Below, in pieces: positions 22,223 to 29,942 of a DNA stretch of 39,915 bases. The DNA comes from a virus. Within the stretch, counting starts at the first letter, position 1. Each line of letters starts with the position of its first letter. The notes under the pieces were generated by a model. It had not been told where the DNA came from. It did not search any database and saw only the letters and a list, made by a program, of their open reading frames with translations. The position numbers and the translations under genes were made by a program. The stretch lies in IMG/VR virus record IMGVR_UViG_3300021356_000050, positions 1-39,915 of that record, one strand, 5' to 3'.

Positions 22223-22251
22223 AAAAATTCAAAATAATTTCAAAAAAACGG

Positions 22252-22280
22252 TTGACATTTGTTTTAAGAAGGTATATATT
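22252..22280 (+). promoter_or_regulatory. sigma70-type promoter of the ACGGTTGACAT class
   Basis: TTGACA (22252-22257) within CAAAAAAACGGTTGACAT, a 17 bp spacer and TATATT (22275-22280). It leads into the DUF932 operon. Confidence 0.9.
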
Positions 22281-22325
22281 AGATATATCAAATCAAAACA
22301 AACTATATGAAATGGAGAATATATT

Positions 22326-23282
22326 ATGGCACATGAACTTGAAGTAATCAACGGTGAAGCTCAAATGGCTTATCGTGCAAGTCAAGGACTTCCTTGGCAT
22401 GGTTTGGGAACACCAGTAGACGACGAAATGACGCCCCAAGAAATGATGAAGGCCGCTGGTCTTGATTGGGAAGTCAGCAAAGTTCCTACATATATTGACT
22501 ATAACGGTCAACAAATCGAAACTGGTCAAGAAGCTCTTGTCCGTTCAACTGACGGAAAAATTCTTACCCAAGTAGGTACTGGTTGGAATCCTGTACAAAA
22601 CGCCGAAGCATTCGATTTCTTTACAGAATTCGTATCAAATGGTGATATGGTAATGGATACAGCTGGTTCACTTAAAGGTGGCCAACTTGTTTGGGCTTTG
22701 GCTGATGTCAACGATGGCTTTTCGCTCTTCAACGGTGATGAAGTGAAAGGTTATCTTCTTTTCTCAAATCCTCACATGTACGGTAAAGCAATTGACGTAA
22801 AGTTCGTAATGGAACGTGTTGTTTGTAACAATACACTCGCAGTTGCATTAGGCGAATCAGGTCAACCTGCAGTTCGAATCAATCACCGTTCTGAGTTTAA
22901 TCCAGAAATGGTAAAAGAAGTTCTTGGAATCTCTCACGACAAAGTTGAGAAATTCAAAGAAGCTGCTGAGTTCTTAGGCTCAAAAGCTTACAACAAAGAG
23001 CAATTGAATCGTTTTATGGCTCAAGTGTTTGGTACTTCGAATCGTGAAGATAAGGATCTATCACGTACAGCAGATCAAGCTCTTGGTTTTGTTGAGAACC
23101 AGCCAGGCGATCACTTTAGACCGGGTACATGGTGGAACGCATATAATGCAGTAACTTATATGGCGGACCACAAACTAGGACGTTCTGCGGACACTAGAAT
23201 GTCTTCAGCGTGGTTCGGTGTAAACGCTAAAAGAAAAGTAGATGCATTGGACGCAGCTCTTAGCTTCGCTAAGGCGGCTTAA
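22326..23282 (+). CDS. DUF932 phage/plasmid-like protein
   Basis: A 318 aa protein with the DUF932 N-terminus (AYRASQGLPWHGLGTPVDD) and internal RSTDGKILTQVGTGWNPVQN and VCNNTLAVAL segments typical of the family. It is common in phages and plasmids and often linked to recombination or anti-restriction, but its biochemical role is unknown. First gene after a strong promoter, with a GGAGAA site, so expressed early and probably at a high level. Confidence 0.85.
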   Translation: MAHELEVINGEAQMAYRASQGLPWHGLGTPVDDEMTPQEMMKAAGLDWEVSKVPTYIDYNGQQIETGQEALVRSTDGKILTQVGTGWNPVQNAEAFDFFTEFVSNGDMVMDTAGSLKGGQLVWALADVNDGFSLFNGDEVKGYLLFSNPHMYGKAIDVKFVMERVVCNNTLAVALGESGQPAVRINHRSEFNPEMVKEVLGISHDKVEKFKEAAEFLGSKAYNKEQLNRFMAQVFGTSNREDKDLSRTADQALGFVENQPGDHFRPGTWWNAYNAVTYMADHKLGRSADTRMSSAWFGVNAKRKVDALDAALSFAKAA

Positions 23283-23653
23283 TGCTTTTTAAAAACTATA
23301 TATTGATGACGCTGGTCCATGTGGCCGGCGTCTACCTCTATCTTGAGCTCGGTTCTTTGGAACTATTGTTTCCAAGTTTCATCATTTTAAGCTGGCACTT
23401 CATGATTTTTGTTATTGGTGTTGGTGTATTAATGAGTCCTGAGACTACGATAGAGCTCGATGAAAAAGAATACTCATACCAATCTGACTACTCTGCTCGA
23501 CTTGCACTTCAAGCAGCAGCGGCGTTAGTTGCGTATGTTTTGTATACAAATGGGTTTGTAATTATTGCGGGTGCTCTTTGGCTTCAAGCAATCATTACAG
23601 CAGTCTCTTGTTTAATCTCAATTTATATTAAAAGTGGAGCTAAAAATACATGA
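23282..23653 (+). CDS. polytopic membrane protein, unknown function
   Basis: A 123 aa protein with about four hydrophobic stretches (roughly 5-25, 29-52, 75-92 and 94-117) and an acidic loop near residues 55-70 (TTIELDEKEYSYQS). No family recognised. Coupled to DUF932 by TAATG and to the kinase by an ATGA overlap. Confidence 0.7.
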   Translation: MLFKNYILMTLVHVAGVYLYLELGSLELLFPSFIILSWHFMIFVIGVGVLMSPETTIELDEKEYSYQSDYSARLALQAAAALVAYVLYTNGFVIIAGALWLQAIITAVSCLISIYIKSGAKNT

Positions 23654-24105
23654 AAATTTTAATATTTGGATTGCCAGGCGCCGGAAAGACTTGGCTAGCT
23701 GAAAGACTTCAAAAACATCTCGAATGCGCTTGGTTTAATGCAGACGAAGTTCGTAAAATGGCTAACGACTGGGAGTTCGGTGATGAAGCTCGTATTCGTC
23801 AGGCAAGACGTATGCGCAATATCGCAGATTATGAAAAAGGTTGTGGACGGCATGTAATTTGCGACTTTGTTTGTCCTACAGAACATACTCGTTATATCTT
23901 TGAATCCGATTGCACGATCTGGGTAGATACTATTGAAGAAGGTCGATTTGAAGATACAAATAAGATGTTCGAGAAACCAAAAAAGCCTACAGATTTTCAT
24001 ATTACAGAACACTTAAATGATAAGCAGATTGAAGATCTAGCTTGGGAAATTAAAGAGTTTATGGAAGATCAAAATTACGTAGAACAACTTTCTTTTCAGA
24101 TGTGA
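23650..24105 (+). CDS. cysC: adenylylsulfate (APS) kinase-like protein
   Basis: A 151 aa P-loop kinase. Walker A is FGLPGAGKTWLAERL (6-20). CAWFNADEVRKM matches the family's substrate-binding D-x-V-R (usually DGDNVR). RNIADYEKGCGRHVICDFVCPTEHTR corresponds to the region that ends in PxxxxR of APS kinases, and IWVDTIEEGRFEDTNKMFEKP resembles the V-D-x-P-x-E-x-C-E...G-L-Y lid. The family phosphorylates adenosine 5'-phosphosulfate to PAPS. A short form (about 150 aa against 180-200) known in phages. PAPS is the donor for the sulfotransferase-like domain encoded at 1625. Other small P-loop kinases are possible. Confidence 0.65.
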   Translation: MKILIFGLPGAGKTWLAERLQKHLECAWFNADEVRKMANDWEFGDEARIRQARRMRNIADYEKGCGRHVICDFVCPTEHTRYIFESDCTIWVDTIEEGRFEDTNKMFEKPKKPTDFHITEHLNDKQIEDLAWEIKEFMEDQNYVEQLSFQM

Positions 24106-24111
24106 GAAATC

Positions 24112-24519
24112 ATGATTAAGCACGCGCCTTTATTTAATGTTGAATTAGTTGAGAAAAAATACACAGAAAAAGACGGTGTACCTGTTAAGTATGTGTGTAC
24201 CACAGATTTACGCGCAAGTGACGTTCCTGTAGATGTCTTTTATCGAGATACACCTCATCCCGAGTTTGGCAATAAGTATTTTGGTTTGTATAACGATAAC
24301 GTTAGAGGTCATATGATGATTACTAACGCAGACATCGTTGAAGAACTTCAATTCGGTATGATCGAAGACAAGAACGGAGATCTCTGGTATAGTCAATGCC
24401 ATCATGATTGTTTGCATATAGATGGTAAAATGATCGATGGTGGTCGTCAATATATAAGACATAGTGGCGGTGCAGAAATTTGGAAAGTTCAAAATGGAGA
24501 AATGATAAAAGATGAATGA
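24112..24519 (+). CDS. hypothetical 135 aa protein
   Basis: Not recognised. A beta-rich soluble protein with several His and Cys residues (SQCHHDCLHIDGKMIDGGRQ) that could bind a metal. Six bases after the kinase stop; its end overlaps the DUF2061 gene by 8 bases. Confidence 0.7.
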   Translation: MIKHAPLFNVELVEKKYTEKDGVPVKYVCTTDLRASDVPVDVFYRDTPHPEFGNKYFGLYNDNVRGHMMITNADIVEELQFGMIEDKNGDLWYSQCHHDCLHIDGKMIDGGRQYIRHSGGAEIWKVQNGEMIKDE

Positions 24520-24733
24520 AAAAGTTTCAAGAAAGCGACATCTAGCTAAAGCAGTAACATGGCGAATTGTAGCAAGTGTTACTACAGCTATCATCGCTTT
24601 TATATTTGGATTACCTCCGAAAGCAGTAGGAGCTGTTTTCGTGGCTGATCTAATCATAAAGTTCGTAATGTATTACGGACACGAAAGAATCTGGTACAAC
24701 TATATTAAATTTGGAGTAAAAAAAGATGTATGA
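24512..24733 (+). CDS. DUF2061 membrane protein
   Basis: A 73 aa protein with the DUF2061 pattern: KAVTWRIVASVTTAIIAFIFG, then AVFVADLIIKFVMYYGHERIWY, that is two membrane helices and the HER-x-W end. Function unknown. It sits between the APS-kinase-like gene and the nucleotidyltransferase, with overlaps on both sides. Confidence 0.8.
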   Translation: MNEKVSRKRHLAKAVTWRIVASVTTAIIAFIFGLPPKAVGAVFVADLIIKFVMYYGHERIWYNYIKFGVKKDV

Positions 24734-25151
24734 TAAACCAATGTTTGATTACCAAAAGCCTACAGTTCAGATGTTAGGCAGATGGCAACCGTGGCATGAT
24801 GGCCACACCGCTCTGTTTAAAAAAGCCTTGACATTAACAGGTCAAGTTGTTATAATGGTAAGAGATGTTGGCGGTATCATCGGCAAAGACGCTGGTGGTG
24901 GCCGAACAATGACTCAAGACGACAATCCATTTGGTGAACTCCAAGTGGTTGAAAGTATCGAAAAAGGTTTAGAAAAAGAAGGATATCATAATGGATACGA
25001 ATATGTTATTATCTGTGTTCCCAATATCGTTGATATTTCTTACGGCCGTGGTGTTGGGTACACATTTACTGAGCACGATCTCGGTGAGGAAATACACAAC
25101 ATCTCAGCAACCAAAATCCGAAAACAAATGCGAGAAGATGGTAAACTATAA
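24726..25151 (+). CDS. nucleotidyltransferase of the HxGH superfamily
   Basis: A 141 aa protein with MLGRWQPWHDGHTALFKKAL (the HDGH nucleotide-binding motif), VRDVGG as the middle strand, VESIEKGLEKEGY and, near the end, HNISATKIRKQM (the ISxTxIR motif). The superfamily transfers a nucleotide to a phosphate or sulfate compound (NMN adenylyltransferase, cytidylyltransferases and, more distantly, ATP sulfurylase). Being in an operon with an APS-kinase-like gene, a nucleotidyl transfer feeding sulfur activation is a tempting but weak guess; NadM-like or CTP-dependent activity fits the motif better. It overlaps the DUF2061 gene by 8 bases. Confidence 0.75.
   Translation: MYDKPMFDYQKPTVQMLGRWQPWHDGHTALFKKALTLTGQVVIMVRDVGGIIGKDAGGGRTMTQDDNPFGELQVVESIEKGLEKEGYHNGYEYVIICVPNIVDISYGRGVGYTFTEHDLGEEIHNISATKIRKQMREDGKL
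24828..24856 (+). promoter_or_regulatory. perfect-consensus promoter inside a coding region
   Basis: TTGACA (24828-24833), exactly 17 bases, TATAAT (24851-24856), inside the nucleotidyltransferase gene. It lacks the ACGG and A-run of the other promoters. It could drive the downstream genes at 25138-26481. Confidence 0.5.
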
Positions 25152-25218
25152 AATTCACGAAGACGACAAAAGCGGACACCGCAAGTATTCAGTATTATAT
25201 GAGGATTTATGTCAATGA
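25138..25218 (+). CDS. possible 26 aa microprotein
   Basis: A short frame starting inside the end of the nucleotidyltransferase gene (GCGAGAAG before the ATG) and ending just past the start of the next gene. The product is polar (MVNYKIHEDDKSGHRKYSVL). Its main support is that it bridges the two genes; it could be chance. Confidence 0.35.
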   Translation: MVNYKIHEDDKSGHRKYSVLYEDLCQ

Positions 25219-25949
25219 AACTATATTGGGATAATATTTGGAATAACAACGAGCATTTCGAGTTTGATGATTACATTGGCTCTCGTGCAAAGAATCTTCC
25301 TCAGTGGTGGAAGCGATTGTCGATGTATGCGCATGATTCAAAATCGATGAAAGAACTTTTAGTAAAAGACTTTGATTATTTTTTTAAAGGTGGAAACAAC
25401 ACACCTAAATCTGCTAAAGGTTGTCCTGCTTTCATCAATCTTTGGAAGCAATCTTTTGCTCTTAAAACACCAAGTGATCTCTTTATTAAAATTTATGAAT
25501 CTTTTGACGAAAACAAGAAAAAGAAAGAATGGTTTTGGGAATGGTCTGGTGCTTCTCCCATGATTGACATCTCAGGCCATTCTGATTGGCAAGGTGGAGA
25601 TCTAGCTAAAGATAATCTTATATTAAAAATGTCGTGGAGCTTTGCTTTTCAGGCAACAGAACATACTCAATTTCAATATGTAGATCCTTACATCGCGAAT
25701 CCTATTCATTATCGAGTCGTTCCTGGCGTTATTGATTTAAAAAAGAATTCTATTGCTTGCATGAATATGGTCACATTGTGGCCTAAAAAACAAGAAGAAT
25801 ATTGGATACCTGCAGGTAGTACACTTGGATATGTACAACTTACAAAACCAATTAAAAGTTTTCACAAGAAAGATCTACAAAAAGAACTGAAAGTGAAAAA
25901 TTATCATACACACGTGAAAGGAGATCAAAGTGAGTACATCGCAAAGTAA
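25209..25949 (+). CDS. hypothetical 246 aa protein
   Basis: Not recognised. A soluble protein rich in Trp and aromatic residues with a mixed fold (KLYWDNIWNN, AKNLPQWWKRL, EWFWEWSGASPMIDI) and a likely beta-sandwich second half (VVPGVIDLKKN, YWIPAGSTLGYVQLTKP). GAGGA lies before ATG 25209, with a second possible start at 25215. Its 3' end overlaps the DsbA-like gene by 20 bases. Function unknown. Confidence 0.7.
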   Translation: MSMKLYWDNIWNNNEHFEFDDYIGSRAKNLPQWWKRLSMYAHDSKSMKELLVKDFDYFFKGGNNTPKSAKGCPAFINLWKQSFALKTPSDLFIKIYESFDENKKKKEWFWEWSGASPMIDISGHSDWQGGDLAKDNLILKMSWSFAFQATEHTQFQYVDPYIANPIHYRVVPGVIDLKKNSIACMNMVTLWPKKQEEYWIPAGSTLGYVQLTKPIKSFHKKDLQKELKVKNYHTHVKGDQSEYIAK

Positions 25950-26229
25950 CTTGCCTTCGAATATTACATCCGAAGATCGCAAGAAAATTCAAAACGCTCT
26001 TCAAGAGATGTCGAATAGCATGACTCGAGTAGAAGCCGAGAAAGACTTGATGAAAGATATCGCGGAAAAGATCCATGAAGAAATGGGTGTTCCAAAGAAA
26101 GATTTCAACAAGCTTGCTCGTATTTTCCACGCTTCAAACCTAATGGAAGAAGCTGCTCGAAACGAAGAGTTTATGGAATTTGCTGAAGCTGTGATGGCGC
26201 CGGTTGAGCGTCAGATCGAGAGTCAGTAA
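25930..26229 (+). CDS. dsbA: DsbA-like late transcription DNA-binding protein
   Basis: A 99 aa protein similar in size (T4 DsbA is 89 aa) and pattern to T4 DsbA: a central KDIAEKIHEEMGVPKKDFNKLARIFH stretch is the conserved part, with an acidic C-terminal helix. T4 DsbA binds double-stranded DNA and stimulates late transcription. Starts with GTG after AAAGGAG. Its placement just before the structural block fits a link to late gene expression. The stop overlaps the next tiny gene (TAATG). Confidence 0.7.
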   Translation: MSTSQSNLPSNITSEDRKKIQNALQEMSNSMTRVEAEKDLMKDIAEKIHEEMGVPKKDFNKLARIFHASNLMEEAARNEEFMEFAEAVMAPVERQIESQ

Positions 26230-26318
26230 TGCCTGAAGCAGTCACAGCCGCATCTATCCTCGCGCTTATTATCGGCGGATTTGTATGGATTTGTGTTTCA
26301 GAAATGAAACGTAAATGA
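26229..26318 (+). CDS. 29 aa single-pass membrane microprotein
   Basis: A tiny frame coupled by TAATG to the DsbA-like gene. One membrane helix (AASILALIIGGFVWICV) and a positive tail (EMKRK). Function unknown; the next membrane protein starts 1 base after its stop. Confidence 0.5.
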   Translation: MPEAVTAASILALIIGGFVWICVSEMKRK

Positions 26319-26319
26319 A

Positions 26320-26481
26320 ATGATACGCTGGTATGATTGGTTCTTTGCAGGATGCTGTGCTTACAGCATGCTTTGGAGCTTTTTCTCAATTCCTATGTTA
26401 GGAGCACTTCTCGCTTTTGCTTATTGGGAAATTTGGGATAATATCTATTGTCCTTTTCGAAAGCGAATGGAAGAACAATAA
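26320..26481 (+). CDS. 53 aa aromatic-rich membrane protein
   Basis: A short frame of 53 aa with one or two hydrophobic stretches (YDWFFAGCCAYSMLWSFF and PMLGALLAFAYWEIW) and a charged C-terminus (FRKRMEEQ). The last plus-strand gene before the convergent terminator. Its position near the end of the block and its size would suit a small holin-like protein, but there is no proof. Confidence 0.5.
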   Translation: MIRWYDWFFAGCCAYSMLWSFFSIPMLGALLAFAYWEIWDNIYCPFRKRMEEQ

Positions 26482-26505
26482 AAAAGGGGCCCATGAAAGG
26501 GCCCC
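26480..26505 (-). terminator. terminator at the convergence of the two gene blocks
   Basis: GGGGCCC (26486-26492), the loop ATGAAA and GGGCCCC (26499-26505) make a perfect 7-base G+C stem. Read on the minus strand it is followed by six T (26480-26485), a standard rho-independent terminator for gp23. On the plus strand it is followed by AGTTAATTT, so it may stop that side only weakly. Confidence 0.9.
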
Positions 26506-26551
26506 AGTTAATTTGTAGAAGGTAGGTTATCCCTACTCTTATTCTTATTCC

Positions 26552-27871
26552 TTAGAACAAGTTAGTTACGCGTACCTTACGGTAGTACTTGTTAGTATTG
26601 GCTGTAAGTGCGCCAAGACCTTGGTCAGTACCTTGTGCGAATGGGTTAGCAACCATGCCGTAACGAGTTTTAAACCCGATTTTTGGCTGGAAGCTGTTCT
26701 CACCGATTGCACGGACCATTTGTAGAGGTACGTATGGGCAGTAGAATAAGCCTGCGTCGAATGCTGATGTACCTTTGTAACCAACAACCATGTAGTTGTT
26801 ACCTGCATAAGGATCAACATAGACTCTGTAGCGACCATTAAGAACACCAGCGAAAGTGTTACCTGTGTCGTCTACATTTAATGCGTTACCGTTAAGAGCT
26901 GGAGCGTAGTCAAGAACACCTGCCATTTGTAATGCTGATGCTACATCAGAAGAACAAATTACGATGTTACCTTTCCCGCGACGAGTCCCTTTTGCAATCG
27001 CATTGGCTTCTTGTTCGATTTGGAACATTAAACCTTTAAATTTCTCTACAGACCAGCGACCGTTTGCGTCAACGTCTAAGTCAAATACACCTGCAGATGC
27101 TGTACCGCTTGCACCTACTTCTGAAGTAGCATAAATTGTACGAACAAGCTCACGGTTGATTTCTGTTAAGATCTCAGACTGTAAGATGTTTGCCAATTCT
27201 GTTTCAGCGTCAAGACCATGAACTGCTTTCAAGTCTTGTGCTAATTCAGTTGTGTATTCTGCTTTTAGAGCTCTTGATTTCGCAGTGACCGATACTTTCT
27301 CGATTGAGAAAGCCATTTCGTTCATTGTTGCTCCATCGCCGAGATCTTCAGCAGTTGCTGTTGGCATACCAGTACCTGTGTCAAACAATGAAGTGTTTGC
27401 AGCATCAGTAGCAGGAATTGTTCCTGTCTGAGTACCTGTACCAGCATGAGTTGTATCAGCTTCGTTATAGAATGCTTCTGTACCTGCTTGTGTGTCGTAA
27501 CGTGAACGCATTGCAAAGATCAAGCCTGTTGGGCCTGTCATTGGCTGAACGCCTGCAATATCGTATGCCATAAGGTTTGGCATTGAACGACGAACAAGTG
27601 AGATTAGTACTGGGTCGTAACCAGCAGTTGGACCTGCTGCTGCTGATCCAGCGCCGAACCCGCCTGTACCAGCATCGTTGGTTGGTGCTTCTGTTAATAA
27701 GCTGCTCATAGACATCTGTGTATCACCAGACTCTAGGAGCGCCTTTTCTGTATTTTCAAGAATAGTCGCAGTAACGGCTTTCTTGTGATTGTCTTCAATT
27801 GTCGAGAAAGATTCGTGCTCAAGAATTGGGCCCCACTTTTCGACAAGAGCTTGATAGTTTGTCTGTGACAT
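26552..27871 (-). CDS. 23: major capsid protein gp23
   Basis: A 439 aa T4-type major capsid protein. The N-terminus (YQALVEKWGPILEHESF), LVRRSMPNLMAYDIAGVQPM, FSIEKVSVTAKSRALKAEYT, ELAQDLKAVHGLDAETEL and VGYKGTSAFDAGLFYCPYVP are all clear gp23 blocks. The prohead protease is expected to cut after LLTE (residues 58-61), as in T4 (LTE/A), releasing a mature protein starting at Ala62. It is shorter than T4 gp23 (521 aa), as is common in marine T4-like phages. A late promoter lies 36 bases upstream, with a strong AAGGAGAT site. It forms the hexamers of the head. Confidence 0.97.
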   Translation of the reverse strand: MSQTNYQALVEKWGPILEHESFSTIEDNHKKAVTATILENTEKALLESGDTQMSMSSLLTEAPTNDAGTGGFGAGSAAAGPTAGYDPVLISLVRRSMPNLMAYDIAGVQPMTGPTGLIFAMRSRYDTQAGTEAFYNEADTTHAGTGTQTGTIPATDAANTSLFDTGTGMPTATAEDLGDGATMNEMAFSIEKVSVTAKSRALKAEYTTELAQDLKAVHGLDAETELANILQSEILTEINRELVRTIYATSEVGASGTASAGVFDLDVDANGRWSVEKFKGLMFQIEQEANAIAKGTRRGKGNIVICSSDVASALQMAGVLDYAPALNGNALNVDDTGNTFAGVLNGRYRVYVDPYAGNNYMVVGYKGTSAFDAGLFYCPYVPLQMVRAIGENSFQPKIGFKTRYGMVANPFAQGTDQGLGALTANTNKYYRKVRVTNLF

Positions 27872-27906
27872 TTGGTTCTATCTCCTTGTTTTGGGTTTTA
27901 CTGTTT

Positions 27907-27914
27907 TATTTATA
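27907..27914 (-). promoter_or_regulatory. T4-type late promoter box for gp23
   Basis: Exact TATAAATA on the minus strand, 36 bases before the gp23 ATG, in the short space after gp22. Followed by AAACAG. Confidence 0.85.
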
Positions 27915-27939
27915 TAATTAATGTTTTCAAAAAAAGTTG

Positions 27940-28923
27940 TTACTTTCTTCTCGCGTTAAGAGCCTCAACGAGAGCGTTAACGGAAGCAAAGTCAGAAGCC
28001 GGAGCCTTTGGCTTTTCTTCTTCTGTTACGATCTCTTCTTCCTCAACTTCTTCATTCACAACTGGTTTATCTTCAGAAAAGAAAGATTCCTTTAAAGTTT
28101 CCAAGTTAGCCTTGTACTCTTCAATGTTTTGGAAGTCAAGCTTTTCTGACAAGACTTTCAGCTTTTCACTTTGTGTAAGTGTCATGCCTTCAGTCATTTC
28201 GTCAAAGACTTTACCAGCTTTAAAAGCAGCGATTTCCTTGTTTAGTGCAAGGTTCTCTTCAACTCTTTGGTTAGCAAAAGTCTTTAGTTCTTCAACCTCT
28301 TTTTCGAGACCATCAACAACGTCTACAGTTTCTTCATCCACTGCAATGTTGTGAGACTCAAATAAGTCGCGAAGACCGTCCATTAAGGATTCTGCCATCT
28401 CTACTTTGATGCCAGCCTCAACGGCTAGTTTGTTTTCTTTCATCCACTCTTCGACTACATAGTCAAGATAAGAATCAAGATTATCAACCATTGTGTCAAC
28501 AGTCGACTGAACAGATTCGTTCATCTCTTTTTCAAGCTCAGCTGTTTTTTCTTCAACGATCGCGTTTGCTTTCTCTTTAGCTGCTGCGTTTACAGCTGCT
28601 TCGAACACAAGAGTTGCTTTGTTCTTAAACTCTTCTGAGATTTCCATGCCTTCAAACATTGCAGCAACGGAATCCTCGACAGAGATAACTTCTTCTTCGA
28701 TAACTTCTTCAGTAACCTTAGCTTCTTCTTCTGCAGGTTGTTCAGCAGACTCTTCAACTCCAGTTACACCGTCATCGACAGGTTTTGATTTTTCGGATTT
28801 GCCATCCTTAGCGTCGGCTGTGCGCTTCTTCTTGTTGGCTTCTCCACCCTCTGGTGTGGTTGGATCTTCAACAGTAGACACACCGTCGTCGCTTACGAAC
28901 TTTTCTTCGATTTGATCTGACAT
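27940..28923 (-). CDS. 22: prohead core scaffold protein gp22
   Basis: A 327 aa scaffold. It is highly acidic with long helical coiled-coil parts, for example GLEKEVEELKTFANQRVEEN, followed by MTLTQSEKLKVLSEKLDF, a typical gp22 segment near the C-terminus. An acidic, low-complexity N-terminal region (about residues 1-95) is extra compared with T4 (269 aa). It assembles inside the prohead and is cut to peptides by gp21. Position and order (21-22-23) support the call. Confidence 0.9.
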   Translation of the reverse strand: MSDQIEEKFVSDDGVSTVEDPTTPEGGEANKKKRTADAKDGKSEKSKPVDDGVTGVEESAEQPAEEEAKVTEEVIEEEVISVEDSVAAMFEGMEISEEFKNKATLVFEAAVNAAAKEKANAIVEEKTAELEKEMNESVQSTVDTMVDNLDSYLDYVVEEWMKENKLAVEAGIKVEMAESLMDGLRDLFESHNIAVDEETVDVVDGLEKEVEELKTFANQRVEENLALNKEIAAFKAGKVFDEMTEGMTLTQSEKLKVLSEKLDFQNIEEYKANLETLKESFFSEDKPVVNEEVEEEEIVTEEEKPKAPASDFASVNALVEALNARRK

Positions 28924-28958
28924 AGTGGTACTCCTCTTAGTAAGTTATTCTATTTCGA

Positions 28959-28966
28959 TATTTATA
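28959..28966 (-). promoter_or_regulatory. T4-type late promoter box for gp22
   Basis: Exact TATAAATA on the minus strand, 36 bases before the gp22 ATG, at the end of gp21. Confidence 0.8.
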
Positions 28967-28972
28967 CATGTG

Positions 28973-29668
28973 TTAATTTCTAATTGATTTGATAAAGCGT
29001 TCAAATAATATTGCCGCTCTAGTCTCATCAATCTGATGAACTGTTCTCTTATAGTGCCTTCTCACTTCTTTTTGAACTTCTTCTACGACTTCAGCAACTT
29101 CCTCTTGTTTCTCTTGTGGTAACCAAGAATTCGTTGCGATATCATAGTAAAATTCAACATTTTCCATCATACCTTTTACAAAGCACTGAGGACCAGAAGG
29201 ATCAGTTACGATATCAACAGTAGCTAAATGGAAGTCGTCTTGTACTTCCATAATACCATCTTTTGTTGGTTTTACTGAACCGAGGCCTCTTGTAGAGACT
29301 CCAACAGTAATACCCTCATCAATAAAATTCTTAACAATCTCACCCATAGGTGTACCAAGAATTTTAGCTTTACCGATGAAGTTCGAACCATCTCGCTTCA
29401 TTTCAGTAATTAGGTGGGACACACGATCACCATTAATAGTTGGCCCATCGGGATGTCCTAATTCTCCAAGAGCGCGTTTTGTATCAATATAATCTTTCTG
29501 ATACCGCGTCATCTCTTTTTCTAGAACAGATGAAGGATAAATGCGACCGTTACGATTCTTAACGTCACCTTGCATGAAGATACCTTCAATATAATGCGAT
29601 TTCTTACCGGTAGCTTCATCAAGCTCGGTTGTATAAGCGGCTTCGCTAAGTTCTGTAATGAGTTTCAT
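28973..29668 (-). CDS. 21: prohead core protease gp21
   Basis: A 231 aa protease (T4 gp21 is 212 aa). Seen: IEGIFMQGDVKNRNGRIYP, the GELGHPDGP block with the catalytic His, ITVGVSTRGLG with the likely catalytic Ser, and ATVDIVTDPSGP, all gp21 hallmarks. It cuts gp22, gp23 and other head proteins during maturation. The C-terminal 50 residues are an acidic-then-basic tail, probably removed by self-cleavage. Confidence 0.93.
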   Translation of the reverse strand: MKLITELSEAAYTTELDEATGKKSHYIEGIFMQGDVKNRNGRIYPSSVLEKEMTRYQKDYIDTKRALGELGHPDGPTINGDRVSHLITEMKRDGSNFIGKAKILGTPMGEIVKNFIDEGITVGVSTRGLGSVKPTKDGIMEVQDDFHLATVDIVTDPSGPQCFVKGMMENVEFYYDIATNSWLPQEKQEEVAEVVEEVQKEVRRHYKRTVHQIDETRAAILFERFIKSIRN

Positions 29669-29698
29669 TTTTATCTGTCCTTTAATTCCTTTGTTATT

Positions 29699-29706
29699 TA
29701 TTTATA
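29699..29706 (-). promoter_or_regulatory. T4-type late promoter box for gp21
   Basis: Exact TATAAATA on the minus strand, 31 bases before the gp21 ATG, followed by another AATAA. Confidence 0.8.
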
Positions 29707-29717
29707 ATCAATGTGAA

Positions 29718-29942
29718 TTAGATCCTGGCATCATAATAGTTTTTAGACAGTTCACCTCGTACAATTGTTTCACCGGCTTTTCTACACTTTACATAAGTTT
29801 CTTGTGTATTTCCGCCAGGAGGTGTAAACGATCTAACTCCACCAGTCACTGTTCCATTTGCAGATCCATAGTATTCACCTGCAGAAGGAGCGTTGTCGTA
29901 CTCCCAGATACTATTTGATCCCGGAACAGTTACCCAAGCCAT
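29718..29942 (-). CDS. small conserved structural-region protein (74 aa)
   Basis: A 74 aa Gly/Ser/Tyr-rich protein starting MAWVTVPGSNSIWEYDNAPS. I recall similar proteins at this spot in marine T4-like phages, function unknown. It lies where T4 has gp68, but does not look like it. The composition suggests a beta structure, perhaps a minor head component. Its ATG shares a base with the stop of the core-protein gene. Confidence 0.7.
   Translation of the reverse strand: MAWVTVPGSNSIWEYDNAPSAGEYYGSANGTVTGGVRSFTPPGGNTQETYVKCRKAGETIVRGELSKNYYDARI

Noticed and set aside
27933-27946. Small hairpin AAAGT/ACTTT followed by T on the minus strand at the end of gp22
   Set aside because: Only five mostly A-T pairs; too weak to call a terminator.
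27872-28354. 160 aa plus-strand frame opposite gp22, rich in Ser, Phe and Thr
   Set aside because: It is the reverse complement of acidic, low-complexity gp22 coding sequence, with no promoter or ribosome site.
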